From Lichtheimia corymbifera B2541 (Eukaryota > Mucoromycota > Mucoromycetes > Mucorales > Lichtheimiaceae): DNA of 64,000 bases. Shown here one piece after another: positions 34,773 through 46,726 of this stretch (the first letter of the stretch is position 1; each line of letters opens with the position of its first letter). The stretch covers positions 1 to 64,000 of the forward strand of contig JNEU01001144.1 in the NCBI GenBank assembly GCA_000697475.1. Direction: 5' to 3'. The position numbers were made by a program, and so were the translations under genes. Below the pieces are notes generated by a model. The model was not told the DNA's origin. It did not search any database and worked only from the letters and a program-made list of their open reading frames with translations.

Positions 34773-35465
34773 ATGAGTCTTCAGTGCAGAGTGTGTGGCA
34801 AGAAGTTCCCCGAGTTTGATCAACGAGGATTTCGAAACGCAGGGTTTACCGCTCATCAAAATCGGTGCATTGGCCGAACAGCAGCAGCTGCTGCTGCTGC
34901 CGCAAATAATCAAAATGTACCTGTATCCAAACCATCACCTCCAAGACGTCGTCTCCTTCCAGCTACTACTACTACTACTGCTGCTGCTGTTACCATGGCA
35001 TCCATCATCCCTCCTACTTCTCCAACATCCTCAATGCAAATGGGTTATTGGCAGCAGCAACAGCCTCAAAGCTATGCTTCCTTTTATTCGTCACCACCCC
35101 AAGCCATCATGATGGTATCGTCTCCACCACAGCCTCCTTGTCCTCCTCCATCTCAGCAACAGCAACAGCAACCGCAGGAACATTATCTTCCCCCAACAAC
35201 CAGTGGTTATGTTATGCAACAGCAGGCACAACAATACCAACCCATGACTACCGTTGCCATCACCACTGCTGCACAATCCTCTCCTTCAACAACAACACCG
35301 CCTGTTTCTTGTTCAATTGATTTCCCCCCTGTTTATCAGTGTGATTTTTGCGTTCCTCAACATGGATATCACAATCCTTCTTGTCCACTGCTTCAAGTCT
35401 TCATCGATATAATGAATCAACAACAAGGTCCTTCCTACCCATCATCTTCCTCCCAACCTTTCTAG
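34773..35465 (+). CDS. Small single zinc-finger, low-complexity protein
   Basis: An intronless 230-residue protein. The N-terminus has C5-x2-C8, then H28-x3-C32 (CRVCGKKF ... HQNRC), a C2HC zinc-finger-like pattern related to C2H2 fingers. An Ala run, a Thr/Ala run and long Gln/Pro/Ser-rich stretches fill the middle. A second cysteine group lies near the end (YQCDFCVPQHGYHNPSCPLL), which could bind another metal ion. I do not recognise the family; a transcription cofactor or RNA-linked role is possible but unproven. The reading frame stays open through repetitive sequence, which supports a real gene, and a TATA box lies upstream. Confidence 0.75.
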   Translation: MSLQCRVCGKKFPEFDQRGFRNAGFTAHQNRCIGRTAAAAAAAANNQNVPVSKPSPPRRRLLPATTTTTAAAVTMASIIPPTSPTSSMQMGYWQQQQPQSYASFYSSPPQAIMMVSSPPQPPCPPPSQQQQQQPQEHYLPPTTSGYVMQQQAQQYQPMTTVAITTAAQSSPSTTTPPVSCSIDFPPVYQCDFCVPQHGYHNPSCPLLQVFIDIMNQQQGPSYPSSSSQPF

Positions 35466-36044
35466 ATGCATTCGGTTCCTTTTTTCTTTTACAAGCCAAT
35501 TCTATCCAATCCCTTTTTTTTTCCCTTTTCTTAGTTTTCCATATATAGCCATTGTCTTTGTTCTATGCCCACCACACAACTCATGTTGCTACCATGTGCA
35601 CATGTTTTTTATGCACGCTATAGTATTCTTTCTTCTTTTCGTATCCTCATTGATGTAACTCATTTTCTCACCATCATCATCATATGCATTCATTTATCAT
35701 CAAGTATCGATACTTCATATGCCAATCACACTCCCCGACAATGACCCTGTGAAATCACAATGACAAAAAGAGAAGAATTTATCTACAAAAGCATTTATAA
35801 TGCGTATGTTTATGTATGTTTGTGAGTGTACGACACCATGTGTCATTTTATTGTGTGTACGAGAATCACATGGCAACGTCAAACTATGCATATTTTCTGT
35901 TGAGTTTCCCGTTCACGCCAAACTTTGGGGGGTTGATTGTTCCTCCTCTTTGTCTATAAACCTCCTCCTCCACCACCGCTCTCGTCTCCTTCCCAGTTTG
36001 ACGGAACCGACAACCTTCTCCCTCCGACAACTTTTATTAATTCA
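35466..36044. other. Intergenic region upstream of the PAQR gene
   Basis: No gene recognised; pyrimidine-rich tracts near 35940-36000 may form the promoter and 5' leader of the PAQR gene. Confidence 0.55.
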
Positions 36045-37430
36045 ATGGGCGTTGTGCATCGGAAACCAAGCACCATGACTACCGCCGATGAAATCGAGCT
36101 ACGCGAGTCCATGGACGACGATCGTGCCAATCTTCTTGGTGACAAGAAACAAGCTCATACCAGCAGCAGCAGTGACAAGCGACTCTTGAGTTGGCGGGAA
36201 CTACCCGAATGGATGAAAGACAATGTCTATATCACAGGTGGATATCGCAAGCCTACCGGCAGTTATATTCGATCCATGTACAGCCTTTTCTATATCCATA
36301 ATGAGAGTGGTAAGTCATATTATCTTGGATGTGTTGGATGATATTCAATTGACACAATGTTGATGATGATAGTCAATATATGGAGCCACCTACTCGGGTT
36401 TTTGTTGTTTGTTGGATTGGCTCTTCATTTCCTGTGGACACAGCCATTTGCAGAGAGCTTGACAACATACGACTATATCTACTTTTTCAGCTTTATTGCC
36501 GGTGCAATGACATGTCTTGGATTCAGCAGCAGCTTCCACTGTTTTCAAAACCACTCGGAACCAGTCGCAGCAAAATGGAATCGATGCGATTACGCTGGCA
36601 TAGTAACCTTGACGGTGTAAGTGGAGGGACGAGCTAACTATCACTTTTGCACTACATTGCGGCTCATCGACTTTTATCACATGTTGTTGTAGTGGCTCAT
36701 TCTACCCATTATTGTATTATGGATTCCATTGCCATCCTACTTTACAAGGTATGTGTGAACGAAAAAGAGTGTCGTGCATCGTTCCATTACTGACGGATTG
36801 TGTGAACAGTGATTTATTTGATTATGATTACCATCCTCGGCGTCATGACGACTGCAGTTGCCTTGCTTAAGCATTTCCGAACACCTGCTTATCGCTGGAT
36901 GCGCACTACGCTCTTTTTGGCTCTTGGATTGTTTGGCATTGTACCCACAGTGCATGGCATTCTGCTTTATGGGGTATGTTGTTGTGGTTGTCTTTGTGTA
37001 CATTAGCTCGTGCAATGACTCACAAAGAATATTAGTTGAGCACATCGTTGGATACCATTTCCTTGGGTTACTTGGTTTTGATGGCCATTTCATACGTGGG
37101 TGGTGCCCTGATTTATGCATGCAGGTAACTATTACTGCTCTTGTTGAGGGGAGGCTATAAAAAGCACATCGACTGAATGAAAATCTTTGTTTCGTCAGGA
37201 TCCCTGAAAAGTGGTACCCGGGCAAGTTTAATATCTGGGTAAGAAGTTAGGGTATATTGTATAAACACAATGAGGATTGACACACTTTACAACTTTGATA
37301 GGGCGCATCGCATCAAATATTCCATATCTGTGTGCTCATTGCTGTCGTAGCTCATTACATTGGTGTTATGCGAGCCATGGCTTTCTGGCATACAAAACAA
37401 GAGAACCCTCTTTGTCTCAATTATATGTAA
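36045..37430 (+). CDS. PAQR (adiponectin-receptor/Izh-type) membrane protein
   Basis: Seven exons (36045-36309, 36373-36616, 36693-36748, 36810-36973, 37036-37124, 37199-37238, 37302-37430) give 328 residues. A cytosolic N-terminus leads into GGYRKPTGSYIRSMYSLFYI and HNESVNIWSHLLG, the PAQR signature. Seven membrane spans follow. The zinc-site histidines appear in SSSFHCF and in the last span GASHQIFHICV. PAQR proteins have a ceramidase-like fold; yeast Izh members affect zinc and sterol homeostasis, animal members bind adiponectin or progestins. A second in-frame ATG at 36074 is an alternative start. All exon phases agree and the frame is intact. The 40-nt sixth exon is short. Confidence 0.93.
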
Positions 37431-38692
37431 AAAAAAACACAATGACTATCATCACCACGATAGACCCCATTTTAGATCCCATAAAGCACACAATATATTC
37501 AGGCTGGTCCAAAACAAGTATATTATTATTCGCACGAATCATCGTTTGATAAGCATTTGGAGGAGGAGGGATGTAGGGTGGGAAAAAACGTCATAACATT
37601 GAGATGGTAATGCATTATAAACACGTGGCATTGGCATCAGGTCTGTGGGTGGAAGCAGTGCAAATATAAGCTGTAACTTTACATGTCATCCTATCGTCAT
37701 CGTGCAAGGTCATGCAAAAAGAAGACAAAAGAAGCTATATGCCGAACTCCAATCAATCGCACAGTGATGTCCATCCGAGTTATAGGGTCGAATTTCGTAA
37801 CATTAGTTATGATCATTTGTGGTTACTGCTGGCTTCCATTTTCTTTGGATGTAACATTTATATATGTTGAGCATTGTTAAAAGTGCTTCATTGTTGTGGA
37901 AAAAAAGAGATATGCTAAGCACGGACGCATCGTTACACAAGCACATGGGCTTGTGTTGACCCAAATCCATTGATAGCAGTAGAAGGAATCTATATGCATC
38001 AGCAGAAGGCATCCATAATAGAGAGAGAGAAAGTAAGCTCCCTTTGTGTGTCTCGTTGTAGTGGTATGTTGCTCGGCATGAAATGCATAGAAATGAATGA
38101 ATGAATCAAGTTACTTGTACCCTTGATGATGATGCAGCAGCTGCACAACAATGATCTATAATCATCATCCAAGGAGATAAAATCATGGCTTTGAAAAAGG
38201 ATGTACATGACATATTGTCCTGCATCATCATTATCAGCAACAGGGTTAACTAATCCCCCTAATTAACAGAGAGCCGCAACTCGATATATATGTGTGCGCC
38301 ACACAGGCCTCGTGCTCTAAGTGGTGGATATCGGAGCCATCTCATACACGTTTAATCGACCTAATGAGGGCAAGGAGAAAGCGATAATATAGATGCAAAG
38401 AGTGCAATGATAGTAGTGAAGAAGGAGATAAGAGTGATAGTAAGTGTGTCAAATTAAAAAGAGTGATTCAAGATCAATGATAGTGACGCAAATAAGGGTA
38501 ATGTAGGCAGCATATCACTTGTCTTTTGTGCGTGTGTGTGTATGTGAATGAGTACTTTGTGTGTGTGTTGCGTGCTTTTTTCTCTCTTCCTTTTTCTTAC
38601 ATTTGCATCTTTGCTCCTCTCTCTCTTTTTTACTTTTTCGTTCTCACCACCACACTCCCCCTTTTGTACTTGTTCTTCTCTCGTTATATAAT
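37431..38692. other. Intergenic, no gene recognised
   Basis: About 1.26 kb without a recognisable gene. It contains short GA and GT microsatellites (about 38015-38035 and 38525-38570) and a pyrimidine-rich stretch just before the DMA1 start that may be its leader. Confidence 0.55.
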
Positions 38693-40055
38693 ATGCTCTC
38701 TGCAGCACTCTCGGCTTCCACACCGCCGTCAAACGATACCCGCCGTCCACCTTCAGTCAATAATAGCGATGATTCTGGAGACCAACAACAACAACCAAGG
38801 ACAGCTCACATCCGCATTGTACCACACTTGGATTCATCTCGGTCGCTAGTCTTTAGCATCATTGAACGTGATCTAACAGAGGATACGGTGCTCAAGATTG
38901 GCCGTTTCACCGATCGGTTTTTGACTTCCAATCGTATTACCTTTAGAAGTAAAGTGGTTAGTCGAGGACACGCAGAAATATGGAGCACAGGTGGCAAGGT
39001 ATGTGTGTATCCATGACTACAGCAGTTGCTACTACTGCTATGCTACGGGCATACCATTCGCGACTCACAGCAGCCTATTAATTTGATCCTTCCTTCTTCT
39101 TCCTTCCTCCTCCCTAATCTCCTTTCTAGGTCTATATCCGTGATACAAAGTCATCCTCGGGGACGTTCCTGAATCATGTACGATTAAGTGCACCAAACCA
39201 AGAATCAAAATCGTTTGAATTACAAGACGGTGACATTATTCAATTGGGTGTTGACTATCAAGGAGGAACAGAAGGTAAAGTAGCACTTTTTATCATGAAA
39301 GAAGGATTGCCCATGTTGTTTACACATTTTATTATTCGATAGAAATCTATCGTGCCGTCAAGATGCGTATCGAGGTGAATCGAACTTATCAGCAAACCAA
39401 TACTTTTAGGTAGTGTGTGCATAATTTGGGGGTGTTGTGATACGGAGCTTATATATGCATGCTGATTTTTAACACATCCATTAGTCTCAGCACATTTCAA
39501 TCCCTACGAAACCTAACCACACCACCCAACAATATCAGTGTGCTCGATGCTGCTATGGGATCCAATACAGCTCCTACATCGACATCCACATCAGCAGCAG
39601 CAGCAGCAGCAGCGGCGGCAGCGGCAGCGGCAAATCGTGCTTCAACAGGTGAAGATCCACGAGTAGAGGAGTGTTGTATTTGCCTTTATGCACTGGCCCC
39701 ATTGCAAGCACTCTTTGTGGCTCCTTGTTCCCATACTTTTCATTTCAAATGTTGCCGACCATTGCTGCAGCACTATCCAGGATTCCAGTGCCCATTATGC
39801 AGGAGTTACTCTGATTTGGATGCTAGCGTGGCTATTGAAACGGATGAGGTACGCTTTTGCACCAAACACTCCCACAATATCATTCTGATCCTTTCCCCTT
39901 AGGTGTTGCAAATGCTGAAAACCAAAGAGGAACCCATCAAAGAAGAAGGTAAGCATATAGTTGTACTGCTCTCCATATACGTCGTGTATACTAATGTCAT
40001 AATAGATGCTCAGGAACAAGAACCGACATCATCATCATCACCCCCACCATCATGA
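38693..40055 (+). CDS. DMA1: Dma1-type FHA-RING E3 ubiquitin ligase
   Basis: Six exons (38693-38998, 39130-39274, 39343-39409, 39485-39848, 39903-39948, 40006-40055) give 325 residues. The FHA domain covers about residues 38-170: KIGRFTDR, the phosphothreonine-binding SKVVSRGHAEIW, then KSSSGTFLNHVRLS and LQDGDIIQLGVDYQGG. The RING follows at about 245-295: CCICLYALAPLQALFVAPC, then SHTFHFKCC and CPLC. This FHA plus C-terminal RING order is that of Dma1/Dma2 and Chfr. Dma1 ubiquitinates septation and spindle-checkpoint targets recognised when phosphorylated. A run of about 13 alanines encoded by GCA/GCG repeats (39590-39632) separates the domains and could vary in length. The frame is intact. 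Confidence 0.92.
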
Positions 40056-41238
40056 TCATGACCCATTTGATCCTTGCAGCTATTATTATACACCATTGTT
40101 GAGTTTGTTTTCTATTATTCTTGATAAAAAAAAAAGACAATGCAAGCTGGGCATAGTATACATTGTGGGATCGACATTTTGATGCATGCACAATTGTCAT
40201 GGTTTTCTGCATTCATATCATCTGTGGACTGATGTCTCTAGATATTTTGGACACAACCACCCAAATGTTGGCGCTTTTGCATATCAGCATCTTAAGGCCT
40301 TTGAAGATTCCTTTTGAACAGACACACAATGGTCACCTCCTTCCCTTAAAGATTGTACACCGTGGACTCGAATTGGCATCATGTCTCGTCACACACACAC
40401 ACACATATACACCAAGCAAGATGGATCAGCACGTGTTGTTGTCAATGTATGCAGCATGACGATGGCTGCTGGTTGTTGGTAGTTGGAGCGTTAAATCGTA
40501 ATCCATACACAGCTCCATGCTGCATGAAAGGATCATGGCTTTGCTCTGCGTGGGCATAAGAAATAAAGTCGAGTCTGATGGATGATGGATCAGTCAATAC
40601 ATAGGCTACAAGCTGTGCACACAAAAGAAATCAAATGAGATTAGGCGAATATGTAACCGAGCGTGTAAAAGTGAGCACAAGAATAAAGGTGGTTGTTGGA
40701 TGGAAATGTTCACAAGGTCGTGGTAAAATGATGGCGGGGCGGATTGGAAGGATTGGAGCGCCGCACCGAGATGTTAATACCATCCCAGCTATACCTACCA
40801 TATATCAGCACGTGCAGATCACAGGTCATCCGCCAGACAGTTTGAAGATTATTCCATTTCCATTGTCATGGCATGGTTTCCTTCCATTCAATGTAGTTGC
40901 TGAATACACAATATTAATAGATGATGTTGATGATTGGCAAGGTACAGTGATAATGATGGGACCCATTTGATGAATGGCAGAACATGTGGTACAAGTACCT
41001 GGCCAAATTTGGTACGAGACAAAAGCGAAGAGAAAAAAATGGCGTTATCCACGTCCGGATACCCGCCTTCCTTTGATATACATCTTTTGGCTTATCAGAT
41101 CATCACCCCTGTGTCCCTCTCTCTTTCCCCGCTTTTATTCATTTCGGTCATTCGCTTTGTTTCGGTCTTGATTCGATATTTATTTTTTTCCCCTCTTTCT
41201 TTCGGCTCATCCCCTTATCCTCTTTACCCCCCCCCCAC
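40056..41238. other. Intergenic, no gene recognised
   Basis: About 1.2 kb with a CA microsatellite near 40392-40405 and only short frames. The right end is pyrimidine-rich, with an uninterrupted C run just before the next ATG. Confidence 0.55.
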
Positions 41239-42911
41239 ATGTCAGCCGCAACAGCAGCAACAATAGCCATACGAATACCAAAACGGCATACATGGCTTAC
41301 GATTGCATCCACCAACACAGCAAGACAAGCATGTTATCGACAGCGATCCGCATACTACACAGCCACTGCCGCTATTACATTATTACGACGAACACACAAA
41401 ACGCATAGTGGTACCAGCCATGATCATCACCATGTCGATTTACTCACTACCATGCAGCAATCGGGTATATTAAAACACTATCATTCACGACAATGGCCAG
41501 CATTTTTCTAAAATGATACGATATCGGTATACAGGGCAAAAGGGTATGCAAATCACAATCATTGGTCTTGCTTCGAATGTTGGGTTGACTGTCACCAAGG
41601 GTGTAACCGGATGGTAATACATTGCAGCCGTCAGCGAGATATACAGCTAATGGTGATAACAGGGCCATGAATTCAGCAGCATTGTTAGCCGATGCAGCGC
41701 ATTCCCTCAGCGGTATGCTTGATATACATACATCATAACGATGATGGCATAATGTACCAGGTATACTAAGACGTTTTTGTGTGGTAGATTTGCTCGGTGA
41801 TTTTGTTACCTTGTACACATACAAAATGTCGAAACGGCCACCTGACGCATTATATCCTTATGGTTATGGTATTTGAGAACATCAGCATATATACTTTGGA
41901 GATGGTGTTATCCTCATTTCAGCATCTAAAAAAAGGCAAATACGAGACCATTGGGTCACTAGCACTCTCATCTCTCTTGATTGCGGGGGCTGTCGGCATC
42001 GGAGTCCATTCATTAGATCTACTGCAAAGCACACTGACCACATTATATCCGGCAACACAAACCTCGGCGGCTGCTGCAGCAGCAGCGACTACTACTACCA
42101 CTACAGCTGCAGCAACGGGTGTTATGGGTGCTGCTACTAATGCCACACCAGCTGCATTTGCAGCCATCCCATCCATGGCGGGTGAGACAGCACTGAATCC
42201 CAATGCTGCATGGTTTGCTGCTGCAAGTGTGGTGATAAAGGAATGGTTATATAGAAAGAGTAAGTTAATATCGCAAAGACGTACATTGATATGATGAAAC
42301 TAAATCATGTCAATAGCTCTCAAAGTGGCACGTGAAGAACGAAGCGAAGTATTGGTGGCGAATGCATGGTATGTTTTGTATTCAAAAACTCGATTCATTA
42401 TTTATTCTAACATGTATATATATTTATAGGCATCATCGAACAGATGCATTATCAAGTGCAGTGGTCATGTTTGCTATTGTAGGCAGCTATGCTGGTCTTC
42501 CTGTGCTTGATCCTCTTGGTGGGCTGGTGGTTGCTGGAATGATATTTAAAAGCTCAATAGAAATGACTACATCCTCCCTCAAAGAATTGGCCGATAGGAG
42601 TATAGATGCCGATGATCTTGACAAGGTGAAGCAAACTATGATACAGATGAAGGTTAGTTGTTATTGACACGCCATTGTACCCAAAACAAGAGATACTAAC
42701 AAGGAGGATATAGAGAATGGAGCCACACATCATCGATTTCCATTCGTTGCGAGGTCGGAAACTCGGCCCGTATTATCAACTTGATATGGCACTCAAGGTT
42801 CCACCCCATCTCAGTGTATTGGACGCGCAATGTATCGAGCAACGGGTGCGGTCAGCTGTGCATCGTGATTGTGAGCATGTACAACAGGTGCTGGTGCGCT
42901 TGGAAACATAG
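41239..42911 (+). CDS. Mitochondrial cation-diffusion-facilitator transporter (Mmt1/2-like)
   Basis: Eight exons (41239-41464, 41535-41613, 41663-41712, 41788-41868, 41936-42259, 42317-42368, 42430-42652, 42714-42911) give 410 residues. The first about 50 residues are Arg- and Thr-rich without acidic residues, a likely mitochondrial presequence. CDF hallmarks follow: TIIGLASNVGLTVTKG, LLADAAHSLSDLLGDFVTL (TM2 metal site), YPYGYGKYETIGSLALSSLL, HHRTDALSSAVVM (TM5 site) and a C-terminal cytoplasmic-type domain with PHIIDFHSLRGRKLG. Yeast Mmt1/Mmt2 move iron across the inner membrane. An Ala/Thr-rich insertion of about 50 residues sits between TM3 and TM4. The metal cannot be told from the sequence; iron is inferred from the nearest named relatives. 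Confidence 0.88.
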
Positions 42912-43031
42912 AATGATGTACACTATTAGATGTTAGATGTTACACACACTTTGTCATTTACCCTGCTTTATATATAAAGCCCCCCCCATCTTTTTTGTTT
43001 TACCCTGTTTCAATCCTCCAAAATACTCGTC

Positions 43032-44257
43032 ATGGTGCACAACATTCCAGTCATTGACTTTGCCGACTTTGATAGCGACCCAAAGAAAGTGGCCGGACAA
43101 GTGCTTGATGCTTGCAAATCCATTGGCTTCTTCTACATTGTCAACCATGGACTACCCAAGGACCAAATCGAGAAATCTTTCCAATTGGTATGCGATAACG
43201 GGGATATGACCATTGGCTGGATGATACAGCGTTGTTGATAAGATGATGGATAGGCAAAAGAGTTCTTTGACTTGCCAAAAGATGAAAAGCGTCGATATCT
43301 GATTCAAGAGGACAATCACGGATATGCGGAACTGTATAGTGAAACGTGGGTATAGCCATGATTTTAGCTGCATAATATGATATTCATACGGAACATGATT
43401 AGCTTGGATCCCGAGAACCAACGTCAAGGAGATCATAAAGAGTGAGTAACAAAGGGAGGAAGAGGAGGAGGAATGGAATATGAGATGACTCATACACACA
43501 TCTACCACCGTTGTAGAGGATTCAACTTTCGAAACTTTGTGGATGGCAAAGCATTCCAAGAACTGCCCGAGATATTCGCAAAGGATCAGCAATTTGTTGA
43601 AGGTTTCTCTCGAGTGAGTCACGTGACAGGGATCTTGGTGATAGGTGCAATGATGTCTAATTCCTAGTTTTCTTTCAGGCTTGTCATGCTGTAGCCATGC
43701 GTGTATTAGAAGCATTTGCGATTGCTTTGGAGATCCCTGAAGAGCATGGTGGTGCCAGCTGGTTCAAGGACCGTCATCCTTACGACAAGAAATCGGGTCA
43801 GATTTTGCGTTTCTTGAAATATCCACGTGGTGGCGAAGAATCGTACAAAGAGCCTGTACGTGCTGGTGCACACAGTGATTATGGTAGCATCACCTTACTT
43901 TTTCAACGTGATGTCCCTGGTCTCGAGGTGCAGGCGAGTCGCACTGAATGGATCTCGGCACCATTAATCAAGGATGCTATCTTGGTCAACGTTGGCGATC
44001 AAATTGAATTCTGGACAAACGGCTTGTTCAAGTCCACCATGCATCGTGTTGTTTTCTTGCCTGAGCATGCACATGTGGATCGTTATTCTATTCCTTTCTT
44101 TGTTCATCCAAGTGACGAGACTTTGTTGACACCTATTCCAAGCACTATTGTACCACCTGCTTCTAGCAAGAAAGGAGACGAGGTCATTACTGCTGAGGAA
44201 CATTTGCGACGACGCCTGGATGCCACTTACACATATGAAAAACCAACCCAGAATTAG
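43032..44257 (+). CDS. 2-oxoglutarate/Fe(II)-dependent oxygenase
   Basis: Five exons (43032-43187, 43254-43345, 43403-43441, 43517-43613, 43679-44257) give 320 residues. The N-terminal DIOX_N part has IPVIDFADFDSDPKK and ACKSIGFFYIVNHGLP. The catalytic jelly roll has the iron triad HSD (in AHSDYGSITLLFQRD) and H (in STMHRVVFLP), with RYSIPFF supplying the 2-oxoglutarate-binding Arg and Ser. This is the isopenicillin-N-synthase-like/thymine dioxygenase-like class of soluble oxygenases. Substrate cannot be predicted; fungal members act on pyrimidines, secondary metabolites or gibberellins. No biosynthetic cluster surrounds it. The frame is intact, and the gene is convergent with the TMEM135 relative. 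Confidence 0.9.
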
Positions 44258-44699
44258 AGCGATATGAATAGCCGATTCCTTGTCACTAGTACTTGTAAAC
44301 GTGTACATAGTCTTACCAAGTAAAGCTTATATATGAAACGTAAAGTGCTTAGGGAATGACAGCTTTTATTATAACAACGTTCTGGAGGGAGGATGACTTT
44401 TCGTCACACCACCTTTGCCATGCTCACTTTAATAGATAAATCAATGCAGAAATGAACGCTGTTACATAAAGGCGAGGAGGACAAGCCATATATGCGCTGT
44501 GCTGTCACTCACTGACAACATTTTTAATCCACCCATTTCCCCCACAATGTGAACACAACTATTCATGGATCATAAATAGGCTAATCAATATTAAAAGAAC
44601 GAGAAAGGTATAAGTCAAAAAGAGTACAAAGTAGATGGGTAGGGTGAAAAGAGGGTGTAGGGGATGGAGAAAATTGCAGTAACTTGTCATATGAATGGA
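44258..44699. other. Intergenic between convergent genes
   Basis: No gene seen; it holds the two facing 3' ends. Confidence 0.6.
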
Positions 44700-46726
44700 T
44701 CAATTGTGGCCAAAGAAGCGGGTCATTACGTTGAGATAGTGTGAGCTGATAGTATCCTTGTCATTCTGGTACATTGTCATAAGGGTGCCCATTGCCAACA
44801 TGAATAAGCCGACATCACCGTTGGGAATATTGCGAACGTATCCACTCTTGACAAGAAGCTTCCACCATGATTCCATGGCACGTGGCAAGCAGTATAGACC
44901 CAATTCTAGATATCATTGTAAGCATTCTATTGTCCTTGCCGATCCTTCCTCCATTATCAAATTCTTACCCAATTGACGGCTAGGGACCTCAATGGCTGTC
45001 ATTGCACCAGCAACCAATCCAGGGATTAGATATATCCATGTTCGTTCCTTTTGTACAACAGGTCGTACTGCACAAGGTGTAGCGAATGCTGATGCTACGT
45101 ACATAGCGAGGAAAAGGCCGGATCGCAAGCACGAATAGGCGAATTTGCGTGAAATGTTTGAAGGGCTATCAGAAATCAGAGGTATGTAAGATGACTAGCA
45201 ATCCACTTGAAAGAAGAAGAAATGAGACTTACTCTTTGGTGAGCTGACCTGATCGGAATACAAGTGTCATGATCTATGAGGGTGATACAATTAGTTTTCC
45301 CCCACACATAAAACCCAACTCCGATATGAATATCCAACCCCACACATACCACGTTGAGAGGAACATAGAGCTTGAGAGCGCGGAAATATTCATCACGGAA
45401 TAAAGTAAGCTTGCTTCGTGTACAACTTGGATCCAAGGGGTGTTGCAAGGCACACATGATGAAATTGTGTCGAATCTTGGGAGGAATAATGGTAGCGATA
45501 TTGGGACTGACGTTCTCTGCAATGTATTCACGACTACTCATGCCAGGTGGTAAACGAATCGAGCCCTTTTCTTCAGCAAGCCTTGCCACCGTATCACCAA
45601 TAGCTTGAGTCAATGGTGCAGCCATGCCACCAAAGTCACCTTTCCATCCAGAGTGTGTGAGAAGAAAAGCGTAATATGATTTGGGAAGGGTCTCTCCATG
45701 GAACAAAAAGCCATAAATGATTTGTGAGCTTGCAATCATCATCACGGCCACACCTGCCCATCGTTGCATGAATTTTGCGAGGCGATCATCCCAGTGCTGT
45801 TTCACTTCCAAGCGTCGTGGCTGACCAGGTGCAAATCCTTCTCGATCAATCTTCTCCTTGAGCTGTGTCAACTCGCGATTGTGTTTGACCTTGCGGTGTT
45901 TGGCCCATTGCTTCATACCCCAAGCGCCAGAGAATTGGATGCTGCGTGTCAACAGATACAACATGATGGATTGGCGTCGTCGTTTATCCTTATCAATGAA
46001 TAGCGCCATGCCTGCAACAGCACCAGCAATAAAGGCGTTCAATCGATCAGCACCGGGATCACGGTTTTTACGGAATCGGCGTAATAGACAAAGGATGCCC
46101 TTGTAGCTGCTCAAAAAGGTGCTCAAGAACAATGCAAACATCGTCGTATCTCTAAAACAAGCCGATAAGTATATCACCCCCACCTTGATTTGGATCATGC
46201 TTACCGTCCTGCCAACTGCTTCAAGAGCCCTGGTCTAAACAATCATCATCACGTTAATGATCCCCAAGTATACATGCCATCCTTTTCACCCTTTACCGTT
46301 TAAAGATCTTTCCAGAGAGGATCAATGGCAGTAATCCAATCAAGTACTTGATGCCAAATCCAACCACAAACGCTTTGACGAATCCTCGTACGCAGTTTTG
46401 GGTACACGTCTTGCCTTCATGCTGACAATAGTCTTCGCCACGCTCTTGCTTCTTGACGGCAGTAGCTTCAAGTTGTAAACGGACCAAGTTTTGGCTGTAC
46501 CATGATCGTGTGAATATAAAACGAGTATGTATATATAAACGTGGTGGGACACGACCCAGAGACGAGCTCACCTGCTCAGTCGTTTAAGCTTGTCTTGGAA
46601 TGAGCGGATCGAAGCAAGCACCGTCTCCGTTTCTTTATCTGTGAGTAGCTTTGACACAATTTGCGCCAAGCTTTCAAGGAAGTTTTCATAATACGATTCG
46701 GGTATGGGCGGTAATGGTGTTGCCAT
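44700..46726 (-). CDS. TMEM135-family peroxisomal/mitochondrial membrane protein
   Basis: Multi-exon minus-strand gene; start at 46726 (MATPLPPIPESYYENFLESL), stop at 44700-44702. The core holds EDYCQHEGKTCTQNCVRGFV and KYLIGLLPLILSGK, then FALFLSTFLSSYKGILCLLR, RLNAFIAGAVAGMALFIDK and LYLLTRSIQFSGAWGMKQW, followed later by PLDPSCTR and, at the end, PRAMESWWKLLVKSGY and MLAMGTLMTMYQ. These repeated hydrophobic blocks and the Cys-containing N-terminal domain match the TMEM135 (PMP52) family, linked in animals to peroxisomes and mitochondrial dynamics and structurally reminiscent of Tim17-like repeats. Its molecular activity is not settled. No frame break was found in the exons traced, but splice sites near 45170-45300 and 46200-46300 are approximate. 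Confidence 0.87.

Noticed and set aside
40390..40406. CA, GA and CCAT microsatellites as CRISPR-like or regulatory arrays
   Set aside because: They are simple short tandem repeats without spacers; nothing suggests a CRISPR array in this eukaryotic sequence.
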